A DNA stretch of 15,000 bases, from the NCBI RefSeq assembly GCF_964340395.1, contig NC_135556.1:6280001-6295000 (forward strand). The letters run 5' to 3'. The position numbers and the translations under genes are program-made. Below, one piece after another: positions 1 through 10,102 of the stretch. The notes beneath the pieces were generated by a model, which was given only the letters and a program-made list of their open reading frames with translations, was not told the DNA's origin and searched no databases. Position 1 is the first letter of the stretch. The number at the start of each line of letters is the position of its first letter. Source of the DNA: Glandiceps talaboti. Its lineage: Eukaryota > Hemichordata > Enteropneusta > Spengelidae.

Positions 1-1640
1 ATACATGTACGTATACCATGGAAGTATAACCATTCCCATGCATGTACATACATTATATATATACACACATACGTGCCAATAGGTTTGCAAATAAAGAGAT
101 AGCATTATAGTCAAGAACGGTACAGCGTTTGATGTCACAAAATTCATCCAATAACTAACATTCCTATGGCAGACAACCATATAAAATAATATTATACATT
201 CAATCAGGATGGGTTAAAAAAAAATATTTATACATACAGATTTGAATCAGAAATAAAGAAATCGCTAGATAAAGAATCTCTTAATGGTTTTACTTTAGAA
301 AAGTGATGTCCTATTTGACATGGCAGCTTTTAATAACACGGTGTTCAATCATGTTTATGAAAGTCTGACACAAATCATTATTTCTGTGGTCCCTGACCCT
401 ATGTCAACTCAGCTTTTCAATAACTTAATTATAATGCCGGAACAATAAATTATTGTGTGGCGTTGTTGTCACCATAGAATTGAAGTGGCAATCTAACAGA
501 AACGACGGTAAATTGATGTGTTAAATTGTCATTGATTACCAGATTTAAAGGTGTAACCAGTCCCAGATTAGTATAACGACAGCAGTTTCATTCTTTATCG
601 GTTCTCGTTTTTCGTTGTAACGGAATTCTGTTAATCTTTGCGGTGTTTACCGTGTTTTATGGATATTTGTGAATACCCGATAATGACAAGGTGGTCCCTT
701 TCAATGCTATTCAATCTTACAATACGTACATAACGTATATATTTTTTTTACGGTTTACCCTCTAAAACCTAAAACGGTGATTTGGGTTTTGCTTGACGCC
801 AAAGAAACTCTCCTATTTATTGGTGATTTTGCTATACACAATAACTGCATTTCCGAAAGGTTAAAAGGTCACCGTTTAGAAGCACACCGATTCATCGATG
901 TTAATCTTATAGGTATTTTACGTCTTAGAGATCGACCGCCTCTAGACAGATGTCGTAGTCCGGTCTTAGACAATGGAGCGAACACACAAAAGAATAAACA
1001 GTGGTTGCTTCTAAACAAACCATAAATATTTTGTTGAAACACCGATTTACGTTCCTTTCGGCATGTAAGCAGTTTGCGGGGCGACTTCACTCCCGCCCTT
1101 CTAAACCCACTATGTGTGAGGACTGAATTACGTCTACTTAAAAAAAACCTTAAGTCAGCTGCCACAACTTATCTTTTCTGTCACTTTTAATAAAGTTGTT
1201 TATATACTCTGTATGGGCGTGTTGCTAAACCTCAGACCAGCATTGGCCATGGGTCACAAATGTCTTTAATTTGTCAAATTTCAACTCGTTTATGTCAATT
1301 AATTATAAGCAATTAAAACTTACCTATGTTTATAAGTTTCCTTCTCGAACACAGTGTGTATTTTCAATCAATAATTGTTTACGCCGTTTCTGTGGTTAAT
1401 ATAAAATACATACCGCATATGGCCTTTTGACTTCAGGGTTAAACGAACCCTTGAAAATAGTTTTTATCTCTGGTATGCTGGGCGTCGGTTTTTTAGACAA
1501 GCGGCGTCAATTATCGAAGTTCGAATTCCATGGTACCGTTATTTATTTCATTTTACTGTATAAATAATTGACCCTCAAGTATTTAATAGGTCAAACGGAC
1601 ATTTGAAGAATACGACCTGCTTCTTTCATGTTTTCGTTAC
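1..1640. other. Non-coding stretch, no supported gene
   Basis: The sequence is AT-rich with frequent TACATGTA-like palindromes. Short open frames on both strands around 777-1165 lie in a slightly GC-richer patch but overlap each other. They lack recognisable protein features, splice context or a convincing start (the plus frame starts GTG, not ATG). Confidence 0.6.
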
Positions 1641-1677
1641 TTGTTGGTTGGTTGGTTGGTTGGTTGACTGACTGAGA
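1641..1677 (+). repeat. Short tetranucleotide (TTGG)n repeat passing into TGAC units
   Basis: Five to six TTGG units at 1644-1666 run directly into TTGACTGACTGA. This is a small compound microsatellite with no coding content. Confidence 0.8.
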
Positions 1678-2106
1678 TTTATGCTATCGTTATCCCCAGA
1701 CACTTCTCTTGGTTTTACTATCTCAATAGCTCTCTACACCTTGTGGGTGTTCATGTTTGCTATAGTTTCAAGTTTTATTTAGGGGCGAGATCAATAGTTC
1801 AATGAACGATAAAAAACTAATTTCTTTCAGTTAGGCCTCAGACCCCCACCCCCTTCTAACTAAATTTGCCAAAATTGACAATAATGTTTCATACAGGAAA
1901 TTAATTTCAAATCGGTATAGTAGTATGGTGTGCTATTAATACAAAGCCAGTATGTAGTGAGGACGCATTTACTAGAACAACAAAAATTCTTCCATTTCTC
2001 AATTTAATGGCATTTTAAAAGAAATATTTGTATTAAGGGGTATAAAAGAGATTCATTAAAGGTAAAATCGTTTTTGTAAGATGAGAACCAAAATTGCTCA
2101 GCAACA

Positions 2107-2128
2107 CCCCCTCCCCCTCCCCCTCCCC
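2107..2128 (-). repeat. C-rich hexamer tract; minus-strand G-quadruplex motif
   Basis: The plus strand carries three CCCCCT units followed by CCCC. Read on the minus strand this is four G tracts (4, 5, 5 and 5) separated by single A loops, a textbook pattern for a very stable intramolecular quadruplex. The mirror symmetry would also allow a triplex. It sits in non-coding sequence. Confidence 0.85.
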
Positions 2129-2384
2129 ACTCCAAGGAAAAGAAGTTAGTTTTTTTTGTATCCTACATTGAACTTTAATCTCGCTCCTTACCGTTTTGTG
2201 AATAGACTAACACAATGTAACCTTATTATCTGTTTCAATTTTTGGAATGGACATTGCGATTGTAAAACGTAATATGTATACATGTCAGACTGAAAAGGTG
2301 AACATTACACGATGTTCAGACGAAACGAAACTGATTTACTAAAAAAAGTAGTTCAAGATATTTTAGAGTCATATACATGTATGG

Positions 2385-2735
2385 GACTGCACTAGCTGCA
2401 ACTGGGACATATTTTTACATCAAGTAACCAAAGATATATTCAATAAAAATTGGTAAATTACTTATAAAAAAAGACATTGTATCTGTTAATTACTGGTTGA
2501 TATTATTTGTAGGTAGTGTAGTGGTAAGTTTTAACCTTGAGTGAAGCTTGATTTTAAATCTATCACCATGTGAAAACTGTACTGGTGTAACTGGACTATC
2601 ATTTTCGATCAGACAACCACAATATATTTTAAATTGTTAAAATACCAATAATTAGACACTGTACCATGTTAACCAGTGGTTGATATTATTCATAAGTAAT
2701 ACAGAAACAGGTTGAAACCATGATCACCGTTGAGG
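2385..2735 (+). repeat. Diverged tandem duplication, period about 183-189
   Basis: Copy 1 (about 2385-2545) and copy 2 (about 2574-2735) share collinear blocks. These are GACTGCACT.../AACTGTACT..., an AACTGG block (2400/2589), CATTTTT...ATCA, (A)GTAACCA...ATATATT versus GACAACCACAATATATT, AGACATTGTA/AGACACTGTA, and the identical 13-mer GGTTGATATTATT (2495 and 2678). Drift and small indels show the duplication is old. No coding capacity is seen. Confidence 0.6.
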
Positions 2736-3783
2736 GCGCTGATTTTTGGTACGGACCCAAAAAGAAAATTGATTAGATATAGCTTGTATACAGTCGCAAA
2801 TAATGTGTTTACCCACAGGTGATGTAATAATCTTCAACCTGTACAATATTACGAGTAAACTACCTGTACATGTGTTTAAACGTTCCCGGTGCAGCTTCTA
2901 AAATTTTCAAACCACATAATCATTATGTTTCATGTTCCACGACAGTATTATTTGGTTTATGCATGATTTTTGAGTTTTGAGTTCGCATATATTGATAGAG
3001 TTTGGATTTCTCACCAGCCTTTCATTTAGGTTCTTAAGGGTGATATTGGCTTGTACAGTTCGTGAAAAAAAATTACAACTCAAAATTTGTGTTTGCAGTC
3101 TTATATGGAGAACAGCAGAAAATAAAAGCTAGACACGGAACAGTAGGGGATGCCCTAATCATAAACCTACATAGTACAGAAACGCTGCAGGGAATCCATA
3201 AATTGTGTACTATTATAGCGTTCTTTTGTCGTGTTTCTGTCGGAATGCAATCTTCGTAACCCTATAGCCCCAATTGCCTCACAGTGAAATTATGAGCATT
3301 CTATCGCTGGCGTCCGTTGCCAGGACAACAAAATGTACATGAAAAGGGCATCAACCACACACACATTAAACTTAATTGCATTTCTCGCCTCTACGAGTTC
3401 CGTCAAGGGAAATGTCGACGCAAGACGATAATAATAACGCTTAAAATAACTGAAGTGAGATGCACGTTGCCGGCTTGATTTATCAATTGAAAAGCAAGGC
3501 CCACGGATACTTGATGAAATGTTGACTGGATTTTAATTATGTAATGGAAAATAATGCAATAACGTTAATGGATTAAAACATACATAAATGACAGTTCTTT
3601 CGGTCGGTAAGTTGAAATAAACAAAATGTGTACATGAAATGTTCATTGAGGTTGTTTCCTTTGGGGACAAACTGCCTGTATATGTTACAATATTAGATGA
3701 TTAAGACTAATTTTTCCTAATGGGAATAAAAATGAAAACCGTATCAAAAGAAATCTGAACTAATTTACAAAAGGATTTTTTAT

Positions 3784-3820
3784 ATAGGACCCTAGATTTT
3801 GCTACCAGGGTCTTAGAGAA
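3784..3820. repeat. Small inverted repeat
   Basis: GACCCT and AGGGTC flank about 13 bases, giving a short hairpin within AT-rich non-coding sequence. It is probably incidental. Confidence 0.35.
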
Positions 3821-4043
3821 TTCTAGCTGAAACCAGTTTTAATCAACTACGGAAAATGTATGAAAGAAAAAGACCGATGTGTTATTACGTCAATGTGTTC
3901 ATTCGTGTTTGTTGACCGACCTGATAATTCTATGTAACTGGGCAAAAGCTAGTCGGGAATTTTGAAATATTTTGGATTGATATTTTTAGACCTGTTTTCA
4001 TTTTCGTTTTTCACATTTCTCTAACCGAGTTGAAACAGACGTA

Positions 4044-4113
4044 CCAGAGACTTAATTGTCTGGCTTCAAAATGTCTTTCGCCAGTATGTCGAGTCAGATA
4101 GGCAAGTCTCTGG
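4044..4113. repeat. Perfect 10-base inverted repeat
   Basis: CCAGAGACTT (4044-4053) and AAGTCTCTGG (4104-4113) are exact inverted copies separated by 50 bases. No ORF or other element accounts for them. Confidence 0.6.
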
Positions 4114-5307
4114 GCTAATTTTAAAGGAGTACGCACTGTGTTTTGTAATGTTAGTAAATTTCAAGTTACTTACATTTTAAACCTTGATATAACTAACTAT
4201 TCTAGTAAAATATCAGTGCTAAGGCGTTACAAGCTGAGTTTATGCATTTTTACACTATTGAAATGATTACTTATATAAACCCTCAATTTAACAAATCTAG
4301 TATCAGATTCATAATATTAATACGACTATGTTTGCCTTCTGTGACAATACAATTGTCTTTTGGTATTGTTAGAACAATATATTGCATGGTAGGCATTTTA
4401 TTACACGTATAATAAATTACGTCATCGTATCGTTTATTAATTATGTCCGAGTTTTACTTTTAGTTAATCTTGCAAGATCATGATTAATACTGTGGGTACC
4501 TTTCACATGCAGCAAAAACAACGCCAAAAACACGCCTAAACTCAGCAAGCATACCAAATATACCAGACAGCGTAATATTGAAGGTTTTATGACAATGAAA
4601 ACGTAAGAAACACAGAACGATATGTGGAAAAAGCACTTTTGAGAAGGAAAGAGAATCTTGACCTATGCAAATAAGCTTAGTTTGTATCCATGTTCTGCTT
4701 TTGTTTGACTCAATAGATGCCGCTTGCATCACGCATATAGCTTTATGTTGGTGTCCGCTGAACTTCAATATTTTGACTAAATCAGCATGACTTATGGTAT
4801 AGGTCCAAACCTGACTTTCAGTTCATCTAAAACAGCAAGAACTCACCCGACATACTTTTTTTTACTGAACACACATCTAACACAAAAGTGCGGACCTTTG
4901 GGACATGGATCGGAGTTTCAATCACTGCGTGTGTAATGAATGATGATGTATGCGAAGGCCAGACTAGAACATTTCTTGAACTATATATATATAAGGTTAT
5001 GGCTCAGATAAATTTATCATTTTCTCAATTTATTCGTTCCACAGATATACTTTCTGAAAGAGTTACATTGTTATCATAAATTATTCATGAATAAACTCGA
5101 ATTTCAACGCGTATTCTAGTAGAAAGGAACCAGTTCATGACCATTCTGAATAAAATATTGTGTTCAGGACACTACCCACTTGTTCAACTCAATCGCATTG
5201 CCTCGTTTTAAAGGTGTGCCAACGTACACGTACATGTCAAAATAAAATGACCTAAAATGCCACCATGCAGACAGCAAATGTAGATATCAAAACATTGGCG
5301 CCCATAT

Positions 5308-5455
5308 GTCTGCATCAGTATATTTGAATGATTTATTTCATTTTGACAAAATGTAGCAAAAAAATCTTGCTATCTTAAAGTTTAGAATGTGCAGTTCAAG
5401 GATTGGTTTTTGTATGGTTGTATCGAACAGAAACTTGAAAATGAACACTAACATG
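5308..5455 (+). repeat. Dispersed repeat, copy 1 (partner at 14317-14469)
   Basis: The segment shares, in the same order and orientation, GTCTGCATC, ATTTCATTT, GACAAAATGTAGCA, AATCTTGCTATCTT, a GTATGGTTGT/GCATGTGGTTGT block and CTAACATG with 14317-14469, with indels between blocks. It is non-coding and most likely a non-autonomous transposon fragment or SINE-like family. Its ends cannot be fixed from two diverged copies. Confidence 0.7.
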
Positions 5456-5643
5456 AAACGGGCTGTAAGTTTTTTTTTTGGTTTTTTTTTGTAAATTTCA
5501 GTGAACATATCTTAAATTGGTAAATCGCTATTGTTATCACTAATGATAGCATAGTACTTGCTAAATTCTAATCTTTTGATATAATCATTGCATGCATTTA
5601 TATTGCGTTTGAATGACATGTTATCGAAAACACACTGTTACAG

Positions 5644-5753
5644 CGCCACCATGCCAAGTTCAGAATACTGAGGAACGTGACGGAGTACGCCACCAGCGAC
5701 GAATACTCATCATTATATAAATTGGTTGATAGTGTCATATCTGCTGTTAGTAG
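5644..5753 (+). CDS. Candidate small internal exon
   Basis: A 110-base segment is bounded by ACTGTTACAG (acceptor-like) and TAG|GTATGA (donor-like). It is open in the frame beginning CGC at 5644, reading RHHAKFRILRNVTEY... and ending ...YKLVDSVISAVS plus two bases of a split codon. The first 60 bases are GC- and CpG-richer than the flanks, with G/C-ending codons. The translation is mixed and protein-like, with an amphipathic second half. The reverse strand is also open here with a hydrophobic reading, so strand is not secure. The pyrimidine tract before the acceptor is weak. No family is recognised, and no partner exon with confident splice sites can be assigned. Confidence 0.28.
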
Positions 5754-6200
5754 GTATGATATTTAGGTTGGGTAGTTGATCGGCACACCGTAAAAACAAA
5801 CATGAAGGCAATGAAACTGAACAAATGACCAGCACCCAGACTAAACACAAAATATAACTAATGTCGGTCATATACATGAACATGTAATTTGCATTTTACG
5901 GCAAATCCGCTTTGAAATTTAAGTGTATTTATGAATGATCGAATGAATGACAATTGAGATTTAATGTCAAATGATTTGAGAAAATGATACATTTACAATT
6001 ATCCTCGATGAATAATTCAACTTGACGGATATGTGTTCAGTTAAAGAAAAATGTATCAGTTTAGCTGTTGTTATTTGATAAATTGAAATCAGGTTCGGAT
6101 TTACCATAAATCATTCTGATATAGACAGAACATTCACGTACGGTGGACAACAACCAAACGTTATACACGATGGAAGTAACGTCTACTGAGACATCTTGTT

Positions 6201-6204
<4 letters not shown>

Positions 6205-6282
<78 letters not shown>
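6205..6282 (+). repeat. (AT)39 microsatellite
   Basis: Seventy-eight bases of uninterrupted AT lead into TTATATACACACAC. This is array 1 of four in the 6205-6822 cluster. Confidence 0.97.
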
Positions 6283-6289
<7 letters not shown>

Positions 6290-6294
6290 CACAC

Positions 6295-6409
6295 ACTAAA
6301 TCGATAAATAAGGATGTTATAAGTCGTTACTCGGTCGTCTCATGATCGCTGGGGAAGCGTGAAACTTTGAGTAACGACTTATATAACATCTTTATTCTTT
6401 GAATTTAGT
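6295..6409. repeat. Hairpin module between (AT)n arrays
   Basis: The left arm (6307-6332, AATAAGGATGTTAT then AAGTCGTTACTC) and the right arm (6369-6396, inverted) match almost completely, apart from one substitution and a two-base insertion. Similarity continues outward through ACTAAA (6295-6300) and its inverse near 6404-6409. The loop (6333-6368) contains TCATGATCGC and GCGTGAAACT. The layout resembles a small foldback/MITE-like element, but no target-site duplication can be seen because both outer flanks approach (AT)n. Confidence 0.75.
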
Positions 6410-6457
6410 CTATAATGCTCTGCTACTAATATTGCATCGAGCACTGTTCTCTCCAGT

Positions 6458-6464
<7 letters not shown>

Positions 6465-6545
<81 letters not shown>
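6465..6545 (+). repeat. (AT)n microsatellite, array 2
   Basis: Eighty-one bases of perfect AT. Long Tyr-Ile minus-strand readings through this array are repeat artefacts, not genes. Confidence 0.97.
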
Positions 6546-6548
<3 letters not shown>

Positions 6549-6635
6549 TTGGTAGTACTGGAACTCTTTCTTGGGTGTAACTCGGAGTTTCACGCATATT
6601 GCGATCATCAGACACTCAGATTGATACTCACCGAG

Positions 6636-6636
<1 letters not shown>
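6546..6636 (-). mobile_element. Module between (AT)n arrays 2 and 3, related to the 6295-6409 loop
   Basis: Read on the minus strand this gives ACTCGGT...TCTGATGATCGC...GCGTGAAACT..GAGTTAC. The same word order occurs on the plus strand at 6329-6376 (ACTCGGT, TCATGATCGC, GCGTGAAACT, GAGTAAC). One minus-strand frame reads [15 protein letters not shown] followed by RVPVLPKLY before entering Tyr-Ile repeats. The reading looks like a fragment of a repeat-family ORF rather than a host gene, but I cannot name the family securely. Confidence 0.4.
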
Positions 6637-6690
<54 letters not shown>

Positions 6691-6709
6691 TATATATGTG
6701 TGTGTGTAT
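6637..6709 (+). repeat. (AT)n microsatellite, array 3, with (GT)n end
   Basis: Fifty bases of perfect TA, an interruption (ATTATATATAT), then GTGTGTGTGT. The AT-to-GT transition is typical of ageing dinucleotide arrays. Confidence 0.95.
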
Positions 6710-6723
6710 TGTTACATGAAATA

Positions 6724-6824
<101 letters not shown>

Positions 6825-7125
6825 ACAGTTAAGAACTTAAGATGCAAACTTATACATTTAAACTCTTTTCTAAAACTATCGACATCTTTAATGTAATGTA
6901 ATGAAATTATATCTAGCAAGGAGACTTAAAATCTGGAATGACATCATTTGAGTGAAAACATCCAGCAACTCAAATATATTAGGGGGTCAATATTATTTGG
7001 GAAAATGAATATGTAACTGTCATTTCAATGTCATAAAAAGTCTAGAAGAGTGTGTTTTTCAGATGGTGAACCCATCCATCCAGTGTAATAAAACAATAAA
7101 GGTTTAGTTTTAAATTAACACCCGA

Positions 7126-7350
7126 ATGTCAGTCCCTTGTCGGCAAAGTACAGTAGGTGGTAGGTATAAAATTAACGTCATCCTCGAGTCTAAAATGTTA
7201 GTGGTCGTTGGTGGCGCTGTCGAGACTGCCGCGCCGACCGCGACTCGCAGCAGCGGATCCCATTTTACCAAGTTTCTACATCATCGAAACTACAGCCTCT
7301 TCTATGTCACCGTCCAAGACGCTTCGCCGGCAGTGTCGCGGAAGAAATAA
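7126..7350 (+). CDS. GC/CpG-rich open segment, possible terminal exon or small gene
   Basis: An ATG-started frame of 74 codons ends in TAA at 7348-7350. From about 7170 to 7350 its codons are dominated by G or C in the third position (for example GTC, ATC, CTC, GAG, GCC, AGC, TAC, TTC), unlike the AT-rich flanks. CpG dinucleotides are packed into 7195-7260 and 7310-7345. This is the kind of contrast seen at exons in AT-rich invertebrate genomes. It could be a terminal exon (an AG after 7150 could serve as acceptor, though pyrimidine tracts are poor) or a small CpG-rich regulatory island. The translation (LVVVGGAVETAAPTA, then SLFYVTVQDASPAVSRKK) shows no recognisable domain and no clear signal peptide. 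Confidence 0.28.
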   Translation: MSVPCRQSTVGGRYKINVILESKMLVVVGGAVETAAPTATRSSGSHFTKFLHHRNYSLFYVTVQDASPAVSRKK

Positions 7351-7865
7351 CAGCTCTTGTTTGCAAGAATGAGTTTGTATGATGTCGAAGCTTTTACAGG
7401 TGGCATATGGTGAAAATAGCTAAAACAAGTTATCATAAAGATAATTCATATATCTCAAGTAAATAAATCTATCTTGGTTGTTACTATAGAGAACCAGTCT
7501 GTTAAGAAGAACTACACTGTAGGTGATCGTTATTGTTTGTAACTTGCTTGTATTTCACACTAAAGGGCATTCACCTTTCTTTATGGTCTAAGATTGTCAG
7601 GAAACCTCGAACAACAATCAACAATACTTTTAAAATCGTTTCCGCCATTTATTTGGGTAATTCTGACATTATGAAATAAACTATGCTCAATGACTTTGAA
7701 ATTTTGTATCTGAAACTTATAGTTCCGGATCCGTTTGCGTTTTAAGTTTTAAGCTGGCAGGGATCAGTGATTTTTCGGTTAAAGATGTTTAAAGATATTC
7801 AAATGTCGTGGTCATCGAATGTTAATACGAAACTCGCTCATTGTTCACCCTATTTTATGGACTCT

Positions 7866-7911
7866 ACTCGAGGGGATAATCACTCCATTTGAGGAGATTA
7901 TTGGTGCGAGT
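7866..7911. repeat. Imperfect hairpin
   Basis: ACTCG (7866-7870) pairs with CGAGT (7907-7911). Inside, ATAATC-A-CTCC pairs with GGAGATTAT around a short ATTTGA loop. No known element is recognised. Confidence 0.5.
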
Positions 7912-8760
7912 CCAACTTAACTCATCCCCATAGTGAGCCTGAGAGTCATCACCGTAACTGAAAAGCAAACCGTTGACATGTTTGTTTATTTGTTTGTGTG
8001 TATAACAACTAACCACACTATAAGTACAATGCAATGTAATGTAATGAATAAAGATTTTTCGCGGCTCTGTAACAGTTGTCGATCGTTTATTAACTGCACT
8101 GTAAAGTGTTGATATTTACTAGTATATTGCCTAAAATTCGTAAACATTGACTTGCATTTTTTCATTGTATTTCATCTCCCGTTGATTATCGTAAAAAAAC
8201 TGATCGTATGTAAATATTGCATTAAGACCGTGCCACACTTCTTTCGCTGTTATGCCATATCCGACACTAGGCTTAGAGCATTTACAGTGTGTGAAAGACG
8301 TGTCGCCGACAGTAATTATTGGCTTTGCAACGGATTATCAGGCTATAGAGAAGTTATTTACCATTATTACACAGTCAATACCAAGTTCATGGTCTCCCTG
8401 TAAATATCAAAACAGCTCAATTACTTTATTGGCCTCTAATCCTACGCTTCAACAACTTAATAAGTTGCATACCCACCCCATCTAGACTTGAATTTCTTTT
8501 CACCGTACGCGTTGGCTTTTCGCAGATGATGTAACTCAGACTTTTTACCAGAGCTCTCCTTTTTTGTCATTTAAAATAACCACAGACTAAAAGAGTTAAT
8601 TAAAAGAACCTCCTAACTAATTACTGAATCACCATGATTATACACAACTAAGTTTTAGTCCGCAACATTGTAACATTATCTAAGTATTATACATATTCAC
8701 ACTCACAGTCAAATTCTACGTATAGTATGTATGCTGGTAATAAGTGCTTTGTGTATTGAT
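7911..8760. other. Mostly non-coding, two overlapping weak frames
   Basis: A (TAATG)-like run, AATGCAATGTAATGTAATG, precedes AATAAA near 8030-8052 and could be the 3' end of an old transcript or retroelement. Two overlapping plus-strand frames at 8152-8485 have AT-rich codon use and no recognisable domain, so neither is called as a gene. Confidence 0.5.
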
Positions 8761-8766
8761 ACAAAT

Positions 8767-8780
8767 GTTACCATGGTTAC
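8767..8780 (-). promoter_or_regulatory. X-box (RFX-type) motif
   Basis: On the minus strand GTAACCATGGTAAC fits the animal X-box consensus GTHNYYATRRNAAC at every position. RFX factors bind such sites upstream of many ciliary genes. No gene start is seen nearby, so function is unproven. Confidence 0.4.
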
Positions 8781-8978
8781 AGACAGCGTGACCTTACCAG
8801 CCATCATCCACTTGAACCTCAGACCACTACAGAAAATGTTCCATTGTGGTCTGAGCTTTAACTTGATAATTTGCATTTATGTTACCATGACATTTGCTTC
8901 AAAACATTGCCACAGTGACATTACTTTTAACTATAATATCTACTATAAATGTTGGACGAGGCTGTTTCACGCGCATTT

Positions 8979-8990
8979 AGTGACGTCACT
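8979..8990. promoter_or_regulatory. Perfect CRE palindrome
   Basis: TGACGTCA at 8981-8988 lies inside the 12-base palindrome AGTGACGTCACT, the full CREB/ATF consensus. This is the first of three canonical CREs within 1.15 kb upstream of the 11384 gene. Confidence 0.5.
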
Positions 8991-9167
8991 TTAAGCTATC
9001 TTCTGGTATCCCAGTTTTCGACTTTTTATTATTTTTGTTTTTGTTTAAATTAGCGATCTTTTGTTTGTGGTTTAGGATTAATTACTAATTAGTATTGTTC
9101 ATCATTATGATATGTTAAATCGTCTAGACTTGTCTGTGCACTCACTGATCTTACTCTAAGTTTGCGA

Positions 9168-9175
9168 TGACGTCA
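9168..9175. promoter_or_regulatory. Perfect CRE palindrome
   Basis: A second TGACGTCA octamer lies 180 bases after the first. Confidence 0.45.
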
Positions 9176-9359
9176 ACTATTGCCAACTGCCTAGGGTTTA
9201 TTATAGCTTGTAGTCCTAATTGTGTTGTCGATAAGTCATTGATACGCTTGGCTGTGGATTATTATGTGTTTTCAATGCCCAAAACTACTTACCTTCCTAA
9301 AGACATTGAACTATATTGATTATTTAGTTAGGTGCATCATTTAATTAGTGAAGAGGGAG

Positions 9360-9730
9360 GCATAAGAGGTGAGAGGGTTAAGATGTGATGAAACAATGGA
9401 GAGGTGAGAGGCATGAGATCCCTATATAAACTATGCTACCACATGATATGGTACACATCAGGACGCAGAATGCTTCCGAGTCGGAAATCATACTATTCCA
9501 TGGTCCCGGCGACTTACCTTCCCCGAGACACCGAAAGATACCGATGCATCCCTTAATGAGGGAGGTGGGAGGGATGCCTTAACCCAAACTATAGACCATG
9601 GTAAATAGTACACACTAACAAGTAGAATGCCATGGAAACCATGCTATCCTCAATTACGAATTCTAAACGGAAAGATACCAATGCATCCCTTATTAATGGG
9701 GCCGGGGGAGGTGGGAGGGATTCTAAACGG
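9360..9730 (+). repeat. Diverged tandem repeat with G-rich unit ends
   Basis: Two units of about 145-155 bases end in near-identical blocks, AAAGATACC(G/A)ATGCATCCCTTA...GGAGGTGGGAGGGA at 9534-9574 and 9671-9720. Their 5' parts share AAACTAT, ACCA...ATGGTA, TACACA and AGAATGC in the same order (about 9430-9475 and 9585-9630). A shorter G-rich stretch (GAGGGAGGCATAAGAGGTGAGAGG, from about 9353) may be the remains of a third unit. TTCTAAACGG is repeated exactly at 9661-9670 and 9721-9730, bracketing the last block. No reading frame supports a gene. Confidence 0.6.
9698..9719 (+). other. Plus-strand G-quadruplex motif
   Basis: G4, G5, G3 and G3 tracts with loops CC, AGGT and A fit an intramolecular quadruplex. 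The homologous block at 9559-9573 has shorter G runs, so the motif has expanded in the second repeat unit. Confidence 0.55.
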
Positions 9731-10102
9731 TTTGAGGAAAAGACGTGGTTATGTGTTAAATAGAGTAAAGAATAGAAACAATTATGAGTGAAAATCAATT
9801 CATGATTTCGTGTGATAGAACAATGAATTCGTAGAGCAAAGATAAAAACAAAAGACAAAAATGTTTACGTCTTTGCAAGCATTCATGCTCAGTATATACA
9901 ATTAACATATATGCAAATGATCAATTCAATTATGAATATTTTGGAATATCAAAAACAACACAAAAGCGGTGATTGAAAAACAAAATGTAAAAAAAGGTGT
10001 TGAATGTGAAATAAACGAATCGTAGAATTTAATATTTACTTCTGGGGTACTGTCCTAGTAGGCTATGAACGTAATTATGGTGTTGACGCGAATCTCATAT
10101 AT

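Larger units (their letters stand above)
2740..5300. other. Non-coding stretch, no supported gene
   Basis: Two TTACGTCA octamers (3885-3892, 4417-4424), an X-box-like GTTGCCAGGACAAC (3316-3329) and two inverted repeats are the only discrete features seen. Open frames at 3062, 4484 (minus) and 4888 are short, AT-rich and show no domain or good splice boundaries. Confidence 0.55.

Noticed and set aside
777-1165. Overlapping frames on both strands in a slightly GC-richer patch
   Set aside because: Neither strand shows a domain. The plus frame lacks an ATG start, and the two readings compete without distinguishing evidence.
1515-1535. tRNA B-box-like GTTCGAATTCC
   Set aside because: No A-box, acceptor stem pairing or cloverleaf could be built around it.
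5644-5673. GCCACCATG Kozak-like start
   Set aside because: The context is ideal, but the frame stops after six codons. It more likely lies within the candidate exon in another frame.
6830-6920. Minus-strand reading resembling the C-terminus of a retrotransposon ORF ([12 protein letters not shown])
   Set aside because: The similarity is to a very general pattern, an upstream in-frame stop follows within a few codons, and no other reverse-transcriptase motif is nearby.
8252-8485. Plus-strand 77-codon ATG frame
   Set aside because: It overlaps another open frame, has no third-position bias, and shows no domain, signal peptide or splice context. Kept only as a note in the stretch annotation.
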